From Akanthomyces muscarius (Eukaryota; Ascomycota; Sordariomycetes; Hypocreales; Cordycipitaceae), in the NCBI RefSeq assembly GCF_028009165.1, contig NC_079244.1, forward strand, positions 2,170,001-2,234,000: DNA of 64,000 nt, in the 5' to 3' direction. This document shows, piece after piece, positions 30,411-41,757 of the stretch. A program made the translations under genes and the position numbers. The first letter of the stretch is position 1; each line of letters starts with the position of its first letter. Under the pieces are notes generated by a model, which saw only the letters and a list, made by a program, of their open reading frames with translations, was not told where the DNA came from and searched no databases.

Positions 30411-33400
30411 GCGATGATGGCTGTGGCTGGGCACACCTGGGGTGAGACACAGGCTGGCAACTGGGTCCCGCCACGCTGTGCGATAAACGTGGGCGGCAAC
30501 CCGGCGAAAAAGAAGAAGAAGAGGATTGATGGAAGATGACCGGATTTTGCCGTTCCTCTGGATTTGAAATATGGATGGGTTTTAGGACGGAGTATAGTTG
30601 TACGAGCCACCACAATCCAAGAAGCCACCTCGCGCTGCTGCACGCAGAATAAATTAGGTGCTGACAGCAGACAGAAACCCGGTCGTCGTCACTCCCCAAA
30701 AAACGGCAGCCAAGACGGCGACCTGTACCAGTAAGCTTCCAGTGGAGAAGAAGCCCAGTTACAGTGGGCTGGCCCTCCTGCGAATGGCGCGCTCTGGGGA
30801 CCTGGGAGCCCTGGACGCCTGGACTAGCCCGCCGCGGGAAGGACGAGAAGCCCACAAGTCCACTACTCATCGCCAAGGTACGTTACTGGTCAACATGGCA
30901 AATGCAAAGTCAAGTCCACCACACGCCGTCCGCCATTTCGTTGCCACGCTGCGCAACTCGATGGCTCGACAACTGGAATGCCAGAAAAGCCGCAGCTGAA
31001 TGGCACCACCGAGGACGGGGCAAGAAGAGAGACATTCCTCCCTTGCGCAAGCCCTGTAACTACCAGCCCCAATCCATCCCTTGTCTTGTCTCTCGATATC
31101 GTCTGTGCTGAAGAAGTATCTATCCGTACTTGCCAGTAACTACCGGAGCACCCAAACCCAATCGATCCGCCTGCTGGGAATTGCCCTTGCTCGCTACCAA
31201 ATTGGCGACGCACACAGCTTGAGCCATCCAGTCCACTGCCCAGTGACATCAAAAACCTCCGTCTCATCTCATCTCTTCCTCGCCCATCACACGTGCAGCC
31301 TCCTAATGAATGGTCCTAAATAGTTAGCCATGGCCCTAAAATCAAACGCCCCCCCGTCCCCCCGGTGCTGCAGGTGAGTGAGCTGACGCATCGTCCACCA
31401 CCACATGTACGTTCCCATGCACAGGGCAGCGGCTATTTCCATTGCCCCCAACAAGGCTTCAGAGCCTCCTTATTCCCTTTCGTCAGCGTGCCCTCTCCTG
31501 TGGCCTTTCTACCCCAAACTGTAGCCTCTTTCCTCTTTGCGCGCCATGTTCGAATATACACGACGCCGGGACGGCTGCAAAGTCCTTTCCCCGGGACACA
31601 CCTCGAATGCTGGGCTGCAACACACTGGACACGGGGGCAGCGCACCATCTCAAACAATCCGCGACATTATGCAAACCCGATTTTGCATCCCCGGCGCATT
31701 GCTTTCGTGTTCATCATATAAATACAACGGGGCGATTTCATCTTTTTTTTCTTGGCCCTTTATTATGCCCGCGGAACTTCTGCGTCTCAGGTATTGATCT
31801 CGAATGTCACCGCAACGGACAGCCCTGTCTCCTCCTCTCCTCCCCCCTGTCCCTCGGTTCAGGTTGTTCAACTGTATACTCGACCCCTGCAGCCAGAAAC
31901 ATTCCTAGAAACTTTCCAGAAAGCTTCCGAGTCTTGGAGCTAGGCTCAGCAAGGCCACGCAGTGTACCGCAGTGCAACGCTCCTGGCAACACAAGGATGC
32001 CGACCCGTCATCCATCCTGCGTTCTTTTCGGTGTCGTACAGATATGCAGCTCCAAATTACACACATGATCAATCGCTTACCCGCATCGAAAAGGCCTCTC
32101 TCTATTGTATCTCGTCTTCTGCGAGGCCCTCTCTCGTCTTTCAAACGACATGGCCAAGGCAGACTGCTTTTCTAATTATACACAGACGAGATTTGGTCTG
32201 TTGGAATAACATTGCCATCTATCTTTGCCCGAAGCTCGTCCAGCCATGATCAGCAGCCCGAGCCACAGACAACCGTTGAATTCATTACTTGACAGACATG
32301 CACAACTGACCCAGCGGCATTAGTACCGTTCCAACAATACCACATCACCCGCTCAACCCCCCATAATCGTTGCAATGACCGGACCGGATCGATGCCCACC
32401 CGAGAGACGGTTTGGCCAGTCTATCAGCAATTCTGCGAGCGCATCTCCGGCCATGACAGTGACCAGCAATTCCAATTCCCCCAACCCGGCCTCTCGAGCT
32501 CTTCATGACTACCCTGCCCTGTTCCAGCGCAATGTAACGCTGAAGATTTTCCCAAGGCAACGACCTTCCTTGCCTAGATTGCAACAAGGAGCATTCTACA
32601 AGGCGCACGCGAGCCCCCCACCAGTCGCGTATCAATCTCCTCCGCCCCCCTCCCCCCCGACGGCAATGGAGGCAACCCGGCCGGCACAGCGCCACGACCG
32701 AACCAGTGGGATTGCCCTGTGTGAATGTTCTTGGCCCCCCCTCATCAAGACCCTCACCTTCTCTCGAACCACCCAGGGGGTGGCAGGGCCCCTGTTCCTG
32801 TTACCGACGGCCGATGGACCAAGCTTCTTTAGCAACAAAATTATGCAACTACGCCGTGGAAAGCTTTCCTTTAATCCCCAGCAAGCTGGGTTCGTGTCCA
32901 CCCCCTTGCGCTATTACAAGATCTTTTGTTCGTTATGGCGGGTCCTGAAGAAAAAACGAACTCACTTCGCCCCATGCCCTCTCCCCCTGTCTCCATATGG
33001 AATGGAGCTGCATCCGTAGAAATCGGCTATTTCACCAAAAGAAGAACCAGTATTTTAAAGGTCCCCAGCAGATATCGGCGCGCCTTGTGGCGCCAGAGTT
33101 TGAGAGGGATTTACGTAGCCAAGACGGATAAAAGAGCGCCGACTTGAACCGTAATAGAAGGCGGACAACAGCCGTGGCGGTCTTTTTCCTGCTGCTTTGT
33201 GTAGCGTCAGCCACGATATGACAAGCACTTTATTCGCTACCAGTCACAAACCGGAGCCGTCTGTCGACAGTTTTACCCGACATGGCGCGGTTTCTGCAGC
33301 TTGCATATGGATGTATGCACGCTGTCGATGACTATTTACACAAAACAATCCTGTACTGCAACCCTTGCCCTGATCATCTGCGCTGGCTCTTGTCTATGGT

Positions 33401-34000
33401 GCATATGCATGGCATTCTCTGCATTGCACAAAAGTATTATTGATGGGTTGAGAAAAACGGCTTCTCCACACAAATCTTGGCGAAAAGAAACACACACACA
33501 CTGTTTTCTATTCATTTCATTGGCGCAGAGACAATCTAGTTTATAGTACGCGGCTTGCAGCCCCCAATTCTATATCAGGCGAACCCAGGTTTATAATAAT
33601 TAAGCTTCGGATGGATGAAAAATTAGCCCCATGTATACGCTGTCCATTGTCTCTCCCTTTTCCCTCTCGTCTCGTCTGAGGCTCTCTTTTGTCCTCGAGC
33701 CATCCAATCGCTCGCGCTTTTTCTTCGACTGCCGACGGGGACCACGGCTAAATTTCATGATATGCACACTAGAAGAAAATGGTGGCGCTGCACCGCACCC
33801 TGGTCAGGTACTAGCTTCCTTTTACAGAATTCTGTAAAACCCGGGACGCCTTGCCTGGTCAAGCTAGCTAGAGCGACCTACATACGTGCTAAACTAGGGC
33901 CGGGCACAATGCACGCTGAAATGAGAAATGGAAAATACCACTTTCCGTGTAGAGAGGACGGTGCATCGGCGTACGTGCGAGTTGTGGCCGCAATCGTCTA

Positions 34001-34021
34001 GGGGGGGGGGGGGGGGGGGGG
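34001..34021 (+). repeat. Homopolymer of 21 G
   Basis: An unbroken run of guanines between CGTCTA and TCCTCG. Length in the assembly may be inexact because such runs are hard to sequence. Confidence 0.85.
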
Positions 34022-35568
34022 TCCTCGATGGAGAGGCACCCTTGCAGCTTTGGCCACTCTTGAAACGAGAGACTTCATGCTGCGTATCTCGACATGCCAG
34101 AACAGCTTCAGCTTCCCTGGCCCGCGGCCGTCGTAAGGCGGGCCCGCAACTGGGCAAGTTCTCGCACACGACATCGTGTGCGTTGCGTGCATGCCTACCA
34201 TAGGCCGCCCCATCTGTTCTTCAACCGGCCAAGGTCAGGGGCTTGCAGCCAATCGTCATTGTACGGACGGCGGCGAGTGGCGACATGGACCAGCCTCGTA
34301 GCGGCCGATGGGCAGTCACGTAGTGTATTTCTCACTTGCTCTACGCCCACTTGGAACATGGCCAGAGAGCCCGCGATGTTACCGTCGTCTACCAGTAGTC
34401 CAAACTACCTTGGACCGTCTCGAAAAAAGGGCACCAACAAGCGTTCCAGAAACGCAGCGGCCGGGTGGGGGGTTCACATCTGAGGTTCAGCATCTCCGGC
34501 CGCTTGCCCTATTCTGCCTCGTCCTCTGGTCGACGTCTCCGCGGCCGGGGAGGATCATTTCATTCATCCGCGCATCAGTGTAGGCAATGGTCAGGAGCCG
34601 TCCCGAATACAGCTCCAACGTTCAGGGTTGACACTCGGGATGCCGCCAAAACCTTTACTCGCAGCATCTCGGCGGTTCACGCAAAACTTGACGGCGCAAC
34701 CACGGCACGGCAGCGACATCCGGCTTTAGGAAGCAAACGGCGCTGGTCTTTGAAATCTAGAAAATGGCTGTCAGGTCCAACGTTCGTGTTGCATTGCATG
34801 ACCTGAGACGACGGCAGGTGGGATGGATGCATCTATTTTCTGTTATGCACCCCGATTTTGCACATATATGTCCGTGGCTTGTAGTACGCCGATCCGTGGC
34901 AGCACCTCGTTGGCTGCCAATAACAACACGTCAATGACTTTGACTCCGCCGCGAAGCGATGGACAAACGAATGGTGCTAATCTAGCCTCATGCCTAGCAA
35001 GAAATGTCGGCTAAAGCGATCTATTAGCCATTGGTCCGTTGGTAGCGGGCGCCGACTCGTATGAGGGGCAGCCCTACGAAACTTTGCCCGTCAGTTTTCT
35101 GTTTCAGTTTTCGTGTGGCCGCTAGGAATGAAGATGTGCTATTCTTGGGTTACTAATGAAACAGCCAAGTACCAATAAGCAATCATTTGACTAGAGGTAT
35201 GAACTTTTGACGTGAACTGGTCTACAGCCTCTACAACTTACATCCAAGGCGCTCTTCATAGCAGCGCGAGAGCGCATCGCGCCGCTGCCCTGTCTGGGCC
35301 CACCCATCTTCAGTGACTGCCTAATTATTGCTGCGCACTGTCTCGAAGGACATTTCCCTACTCCTTTAATCATTCTTTGGACCAGGGACCTTAGACTACA
35401 TCATAGACATATGTAAGATGAAATATGGCGAGCCTGCCAGCATACAAAATGTAACATCACAGTACAAGCATACATGAGGATGACCAGAATGCGGGTTTTA
35501 AAGTCCGCCGGAACGGCAAAGTTTTCTACATTCAAATATCACCTTTAAACGTTGTCAACTCACTTACC

Positions 35569-36464
35569 ATGACGGAAAAATACTCGGCATATCTCGAGGT
35601 TCTTCGATTCGGCGAAGAAGTTGTAGGCGACATACACGAAACTGATGCCTTTGAGTGGATTACGAAGCCGTTGCAACCACTGCTTGTTGAGCTCGCTCCT
35701 CCGCCGCCGGGCGACTAAAGTATACGCGAATCTCTCTGGAACAGCATCTTTTCCCCAATTTTTTTCATCTTTGATCTCGACATCATCGATAAAAAGCTAC
35801 TGCCCCGTCGTATCTTTAGCGACAAGCCACCCTGTCGTCCGTCTTTCCGCCGTATTGACGAGGCTTTTCTCGACGATCTAGAAAAGTGAACACACTTATA
35901 AGACCCTGCTAGAATTATCCTCAGCTTTAAAGATCCAGAGGATGCACTCTTTAAACAACCCAGAGATTTTGACATCGACGACAGGCAACCGAATGCTTTT
36001 ACAAGCCTGGCCACTCTAGTACCAAAGCTATAGGAGAGCTTGAAAGCTACACGGCGATTGCTGCAGCTGGGGTCTACGACAACCACTTGAAGCTTTATTG
36101 CGTCCACAGTGTCGTGATAGATAAACACAAGTTCATTCTCGATATTTTGCTGTCCTATGTTGACTGTGCCGACCGCCCATTGTCTGCGAGAGTCCTCCCA
36201 AAGGAAACCGACGACCCTCCAATGAGTGCGGAAATGAAGTGGTCTCGACAATTGGCCGTCACGCTTTCCAGTCTCTATAAAGCAGGTGTAGTCTGCGGCG
36301 ATGTCAAGGCGGGAAATGTCTTGATCGAGCAGAGCAGCAATGCTTGGATTACTGATTTTGGTGGTGGCTACACTGAAGGGTGGGTTGACAAAGCGCTGGC
36401 CGGAACGATGGATGCAATGAGCATACCCAAGATATGTAAGCTTCTTTTCCCTTCCGAGACTTGA
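35569..36464 (+). pseudogene. Decayed protein-kinase-like gene
   Basis: Starting at the ATG at 35569 (MTEKYSAYLEVLRFGEEVVG) one frame runs through PPPPGD, stop, SIRESLW and FFIFDLDIIDKKLLPRRIFS to DDLEK, stop, THL, stop, DPARIILSFKDPEDALFKQP. The in-frame stops are TAA 35716, TGA 35887 and TAA 35899. Near the T run at 35997-36000 the sense continues one frame over (FYKPGHSSTKAIGELESYTA) and stays open to 36464. That part holds kinase-like landmarks: a lysine in FYKPG, a glutamate in GELESY, a catalytic loop GDVKAGNVLI and a DFG (ITDFGGGYTEGW). The order matches a full-length but broken member of the protein kinase-like superfamily. Introns cannot readily explain the stops because homologous-looking sense resumes at once. 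One stop (TGG to TGA) is the kind RIP makes, but the set is too small to prove it. Confidence 0.65.
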
Positions 36465-39267
36465 TGTTGAAAGTTTACTTGTGTGGGCGGCGTGGCATAT
36501 GTAGAGAGTGCTGCTCTAGCTCCCCTGAACACCAATGCCCAGCCACCTTGTTCTGTTGTTAGCCATTTTGTTCTGCCTGGTTCAGCGTTTCACGACCGAG
36601 CCATGCTGCGTGGAAATTGGGGAAGAAGGGTTCCACTCGAATAAATTGAGACACTGCTTCGGCGCAGACTTCTGGAACAGGACTTTCCAACGGGTTGAGG
36701 CGCAGTTCTGGTACTATCGATTTTCTTCGCTTCATTGCCTGGCCGAGGGAAACCGTTCGCCCCCTCACGGCTCGGCAGCCGGGGTTTGAGTGCAGTGCAT
36801 TAAAGGGTTCGTTACATGGAACCCCTGACAATCGAGCCTCATCTCTGGTCTGGGTAAATATGGCCAGGTCTCGCTGGAGTCGTGGTCTCCATCAGGGCCA
36901 CGCCTCGTGGTTGCTGTCGCTGGATGGGGCAGGTCGTAGTCAATGCATGGTAAGGAGCTGCACGTTGCATGGCGTTGGGATTGACTAGAAGGTCGGGCCA
37001 AGGAAGAGAAACCTGTGCTTGGGGAAGGAACGGGCATAGCGACTTTAAGTACCATGAGGAGACATGCTCGATGCGCAAGAGCGGAAAGCGATTTCGCCTT
37101 GGTGCAGGATTCGGGCGCATGATCCGACGCTGGAAGCGCGGCCATTTGCAACCCTTTACCGCAGCGACGGGCTAGGGCATGTGGCCGGCGCTTTCAAAGT
37201 AGACCGTCCATATTTAGCTGGGTAGTATGTGTCAAAGATCAAGGTAACTTCCAGTGCGGCCGGCGCAAAGCAGTGGCCTACCAGTGGGCAGTTCCGCGGT
37301 GTGTTGGGCCAAGCCCATCGCATTGTATATCTTTGGCATTATACATGCGAGTGGCGGAAGAGTGCTCGATAGATGCGAGACAAGAGTGCGTACTGTCTAT
37401 ACACGGATTCCTTTTGTGGTAGCGTGGAAAGAGTGGCGTCGCAACTTGTCACCGTCGCTTTTGATTCTGTCCTCCCCTACTTGAGACTCGGGCTGCTGTG
37501 GCGGCCGCTACAACGAGTCCAGTGATGTTCTTTGCTTTGCTTGCAATTCACCCCTTTTGGGGAGTTCTTGTTGGATAAGCCCAGACGAGTATACATTGGT
37601 GAGTATTTGAGGTATTCGGACAATGTGGTTATCTTGGGGAGGCGAGGCAGTTGGTGGAGATGCGGCCAGAGACTTCTGCGCCGGACGTTGCATTGAGACC
37701 ACGCACATAGGCCGGCCCACAGCGGTAGCGAACTAGCCGTCCCGAATGGTTGGGTCGGCCTAGAGAAATCATGCTATTTACCGGTCATTATAAGTGGCTA
37801 TTGTTAGATGAGAAGAGGTGTTGTGATGGGTGCGGACAAAAGGTGGGCTACATGTGGTATTCACGGTCGCCGTTTGAGGATTATTGACGCTCTTGCGACG
37901 AGCAGAAGATGACGCGGCCTGGCTGAAGCGATTCAAGAGAGACGGGAGTGGTGATGAGCAGCTGAGGAAGTCGATGGGTAACTTGGAGAGAGTAGGTACA
38001 TGGTGAGATGACGCGGGCTGCCGTCCAGATTGGCTGTGCGTCGAGATGCGAACAAAAGAAAGCAGAGGGGTCCGTTCGCGTGGCGGACGAGGCCCGGGCA
38101 GTGACAGACCCCTAGAACAGGCTGGTTGGCTGGGTTCTAGGCGCAGGCCCGCTGTACCTACCTTAGGCTGCAGTAGGTAACTTAGTTGATAGGTACCTAG
38201 GTAGGTACCTGCCGGTCTGCCTGTAGGTGGTTTTGGTGGGCGGGCAGGCGTGGCAGGTGGCAGGTGGAAGGTGGCAGGGCAGACGGAAAGCTCCAGGCGG
38301 AGTCAAGCCAAGCAAACGCAAAAAAAGGCCAAGGCGCCAACAAACATGCCCATGCCCATCTACCTAGTCGCCTACACCTTACCAGTAACCTACCACCCAT
38401 GCATGCCCGCCAGCTGGCGGCCCTGCCCATGCCCATGTGGCCGTGATAACAGTAATGTCACCAAGCCAGCACGGCCAGGTATTAGCAGCCGACAGCAAAC
38501 GGGCAAAACGGGCCGCTCCAATTATCGCTCCATCCATCTGCAGCATCTCATTTATGCCTCTGGATTTTTCTCTCTCAATCTTCCCCTCCTGCTTTCTCCA
38601 TCGAATATTTTCTTCTTCCCGATCCGCGGCGACCCATCCATGCCCTCACGCCCCGTGGCCCCCCATCGCCTGGCGCCCGCCGCCCCCTTCGAGTCCCGTC
38701 CTCGACCCTTATTAGGTGGCCTGCCACTGCCAACCTAACAGCCGGAGCTGCAGGCTTGCCACGGCGGTGCCACCTGCAGCTGCCGAGCAAACTAGCCTCA
38801 GCTAGCACAGCTAGCACAGCGAGCACCACCACCGACGCCTCGCCGCTTGATTCGCTGCATCCGACGCCGCCGACTGGGGTCCAACAGCCCAAGACAAGGG
38901 CGCGAGCACAAACCGTATCTGACTTTTTGGCCCAGAGACATTTTACTTTTAATGCGACTGGAGCCCTCCCCGATTCATCTGTTGTTCTCTATTCAATCCC
39001 CTCCCAATTCCTCAACCGCTGGGCGACTGCAGGAGAGAGACCGCCCGTGTCTTCTGGCTTCCCGCACCGAGTGCTACCCTTCTTTCTGGCCATCTTCACT
39101 TATACCCCTTCTTCTGTCTTGTGTCTCCGCCTCGCCATCAGCCGGCAGCAACCAAGTCACAGACCGTTGTGAGACATTGCGTCGCCCGCCCTTTGATATT
39201 CCTCAATCTGCGTCGCGCGCGCGCTCTGATCTACTCCCTCTTCAACCCTTCCATTCCTGCCGACATC
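36465..39267 (+). other. Gene desert, second part, and transporter promoter (2.8 kb)
   Basis: No gene seen. From about 38150 the sequence holds a cluster of TAGGTA/TACCTA inverted repeats. From about 38540 it becomes pyrimidine-rich and probably is the promoter and leader of the transporter gene. A short direct repeat of AGCTAGCAC lies near 38800-38817. Confidence 0.4.
38155..38212. repeat. Cluster of TAGGTA/TACCTA inverted repeats
   Basis: The blocks TACCTACCTTAGG, AGTAGGTAACTTAG and TAGGTACCTAGGTAGGTACC follow one another. The segment 38191-38210 is a near-perfect palindrome built on AGGTACCT. Similar short elements are scattered in intergenic DNA of many hypocrealean fungi (recalled, not checked). 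Confidence 0.6.
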
Positions 39268-40827
39268 ATGTCGACCGTCGCCGATCCCGAAAAGACGGGC
39301 AACATCGTCCGCGCCAACTCCTCCTCCGGCGGCTCGGACAAGCCAGACAACGTCGCCCGCCCCCAGACTGCCGGCTCCGACGTTGACAATGCCTGGAAGT
39401 TCCTTCAAAGCGTAGGGCCCGTCGACGAGAATGAGGTCAACAGCGTCAACCTGTCCGCGCTCCGCCGCAAGGTCGACTGGCGCATCGTCCCCCTCATGTT
39501 CTGCTGCTATACGCTTCAGTTCCTCGACAAGGTCATCTACAACTATGCCGCCGTTATGGGCCTGCCCAAGGACCTGGGCTTCAAGGGCAACGACTTTTCC
39601 AACATTGCCACCTACCTCTTTGTCGGTCTGCTTTGCTTCGAGATACCCAACATCTACTTCCTCCAGGTCTTCCCCTCCGCCAAGTGGCTCGGCCTCAACG
39701 TTACTCTCTGGGGTGTCGCCACGGCTTGTGGCGCCGCTGCCCACAACGCCCAGACCTTGCTCGTCTCTCGCGTCTTCCTTGGTATCTTTGAGGCCACCAT
39801 TGGCCCCTCTCTGATGCTTATTAGCAGCCAGTGGTACACCAAGTCTGAGCAGGCGCCTCGCTTCTCCTTCTGGTATCTTGGTCTCGGTCTAGGTCAGATC
39901 CTCGGTGGTGCCATCTCATACGGCTTTCAGCACATGTCCCCCGGCGCCGATCTTGCCGGATGGCGAACCATGTTTGTCACCCTCGGCTGCATCACTGTCC
40001 TTGTCGGTCTCTGCGTCCTCTTCTTCCTGCCCGATACTCCCATGCAGGCGAAGTGGCTCTCCAACGTAGAGAAGCTCGCTCTTCTCAAGCACGTCTCCGT
40101 CAACCAGACTGGCATCTCGTCCAAGAAATTTCGCTTCAAGGAGATTATCGAGGGCCTCCTCGACCCCCAAATCTGGCTCCTGCTTCTCGCCGTCGTCTTG
40201 CTCTCCGTCTCCAGCGGCGTCGTCACCACCTACTCTGCCACCCTGATTCGCAACCTCAAGTACACGCCCAAGCAGGCCGCCCTCATGAACATGCCCTCTG
40301 GCGCTGTCAGCATCTTCTTCACCCTCATGGTTGGCTATGGTATCCGTCACGGCTCCCACCGCTGGGCTTGGATCATTGCCTGCATCATCCCAGCCATCAT
40401 TGGCGGTGCGCTCATGTCTTTCCTGCCCACCACCAACCGCTCTGGAGTCCTCGCCGGCATTTACCTGGTCAACGCCGTCGTTGCTCCCTTGGCCATCTTT
40501 TACAACTGGACTGTCGTCAACGTCGCTGGCGGCACCAAGCGCGCCTTTGCCTGCGCCGTCATCTCTGGCTCCTTTTCCCTGGGCAACATCATTGGACCCC
40601 AGACTTTCCAGGCCAAGGACGCCCCTGATTTCCGCCCGGCCAAGCTTGCTGTTATGGGAACTCAAGCCGGCTGTGCTTTAATCACTTTTCTGCTCTTTGT
40701 GTACTACGTCTGGATGAACCGTCGCCGTGCCGACAAGACTAAGCAGAATGAAGAGGCGTACCAGTCCCCCGAGGTGTGGGCCAACATGACTGACAAGGAG
40801 AACCCTCACTTTGTCTACACCTACTAA
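39268..40827 (+). CDS. MFS transporter, Dal5/allantoate permease family
   Basis: An intronless 519-residue protein from the ATG at 39268 (MSTVADPEKTGNIVRANSSS...). A hydrophilic N-terminus of about 65 residues precedes LRRKVDWRIVPLMFCCYTLQ, the typical entry to helix 1 of the anion:cation symporter family, with LDKVIYNYAAVMGLPKDLG next to it. Twelve hydrophobic helices in two sets of six are visible, separated by a central loop near residues 265-300. GIFEATIGPSLMLISSQWY is a family hallmark in helix 4-5. Relatives import allantoate, ureidosuccinate, nicotinate, pantothenate or similar carboxylates by proton symport at the plasma membrane. The substrate cannot be told from sequence. Codon use is strongly C-biased, suggesting good expression. 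An unusually long gene-free region lies upstream. Confidence 0.88.
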   Translation: MSTVADPEKTGNIVRANSSSGGSDKPDNVARPQTAGSDVDNAWKFLQSVGPVDENEVNSVNLSALRRKVDWRIVPLMFCCYTLQFLDKVIYNYAAVMGLPKDLGFKGNDFSNIATYLFVGLLCFEIPNIYFLQVFPSAKWLGLNVTLWGVATACGAAAHNAQTLLVSRVFLGIFEATIGPSLMLISSQWYTKSEQAPRFSFWYLGLGLGQILGGAISYGFQHMSPGADLAGWRTMFVTLGCITVLVGLCVLFFLPDTPMQAKWLSNVEKLALLKHVSVNQTGISSKKFRFKEIIEGLLDPQIWLLLLAVVLLSVSSGVVTTYSATLIRNLKYTPKQAALMNMPSGAVSIFFTLMVGYGIRHGSHRWAWIIACIIPAIIGGALMSFLPTTNRSGVLAGIYLVNAVVAPLAIFYNWTVVNVAGGTKRAFACAVISGSFSLGNIIGPQTFQAKDAPDFRPAKLAVMGTQAGCALITFLLFVYYVWMNRRRADKTKQNEEAYQSPEVWANMTDKENPHFVYTY

Positions 40828-41757
40828 GCATAGCGTATTTACATTTGTGCTATGCCGCGCAACATACAAAAAGCTTCCTGTACTACTCTTCTGCCTCACA
40901 TTTCCATCTACGCAGTGTGGCGGACATATAATTATCTCTTTACAAAAGAACTATTCTTCTACATACTATTAAAGGAGAAACCACGAATATTTGGGCACCT
41001 GTGGTTGATTGAACATTTGCGCCTACGCTGTAGGAGCATAGTTTTGGGCCGGAATATATACCTGCTAGTTATGGTTCACGATGGGAGGACTCTTGTGATT
41101 TCAATTCTTGGTCGAATGGCCACTGCGTCAATACCGTCCGTATATACCCTGAATCTAAATATACCTGTTGAATCAATTTTTTCCTTGATGCGATTCCATG
41201 TTTCCGTATCTGAATGTACTCAGTCGCCAGACACAGCCGTCGAGGGTACGTGGTCGCCAAAATAAGATGATGACTGCATGAAGCTAACGCGCTGGAGGTG
41301 GTCAGCAATCGGCATTTGACAAGGGTGTGGCACCCAGCTGACCATGTTGCAGTCCGTACTTGTGTTCCGGCGGCGTTTTGCAATGGTATACTTTACGAGC
41401 CATCACTAACCAAGGAAAAATATTCACTGGAAAAATGTGCAAGACATCATCACTCGTAAAGCAGACTTACTAGCATACATTGCACAGCATCATAATCACG
41501 ACGGCATTCACAGGCATCGGAGCGTCAAGTTGCTCATGTGAATTGTATTCATGGCAGCAGCCATTCTATCTTGCACTAGTTGTGTAAATGTAACAAAAAC
41601 GCCAGAGTTCCCGTCCTTTTCCAAACAATTCATAGGAAATGGTTCAACAAAGGAAAATATTAGAATCTTCAATGCCTCATCAATCTGTTCTGTTGTTCTA
41701 GCCGTCACGGCATATGCAGAGTGTGTGTGCAAACACAAAGACGCGACCCGTCGCCGT
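40828..41757. other. Intergenic 0.9 kb between convergent genes
   Basis: The transporter and PEP carboxykinase genes both end here. The stretch is A/T-rich with no recognisable gene; it should hold both 3' untranslated regions. Confidence 0.45.

Larger units (their letters stand above)
29130..35568. other. Gene desert, first part (6.4 kb)
   Basis: No intact gene was recognised between the PTH11-like gene and the kinase-like pseudogene. Open frames reach 216 codons but none resembles a protein family. The stretch is not strikingly AT-rich, so it does not look like a heavily RIP-mutated transposon. It contains G-rich tandem repeats at 30364-30410, a C run at 30047-30056, pyrimidine-rich segments (31365-31560, 31800-31880) and a 21-G run at 34001-34021. 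Long promoters or untranslated RNA are possible. Confidence 0.4.

Noticed and set aside
29130..39267. A RIP-mutated transposon filling the gene desert
   Set aside because: Base composition is not clearly AT-biased, and no reverse transcriptase, transposase or terminal repeats were recognised. It cannot be excluded without a repeat search.
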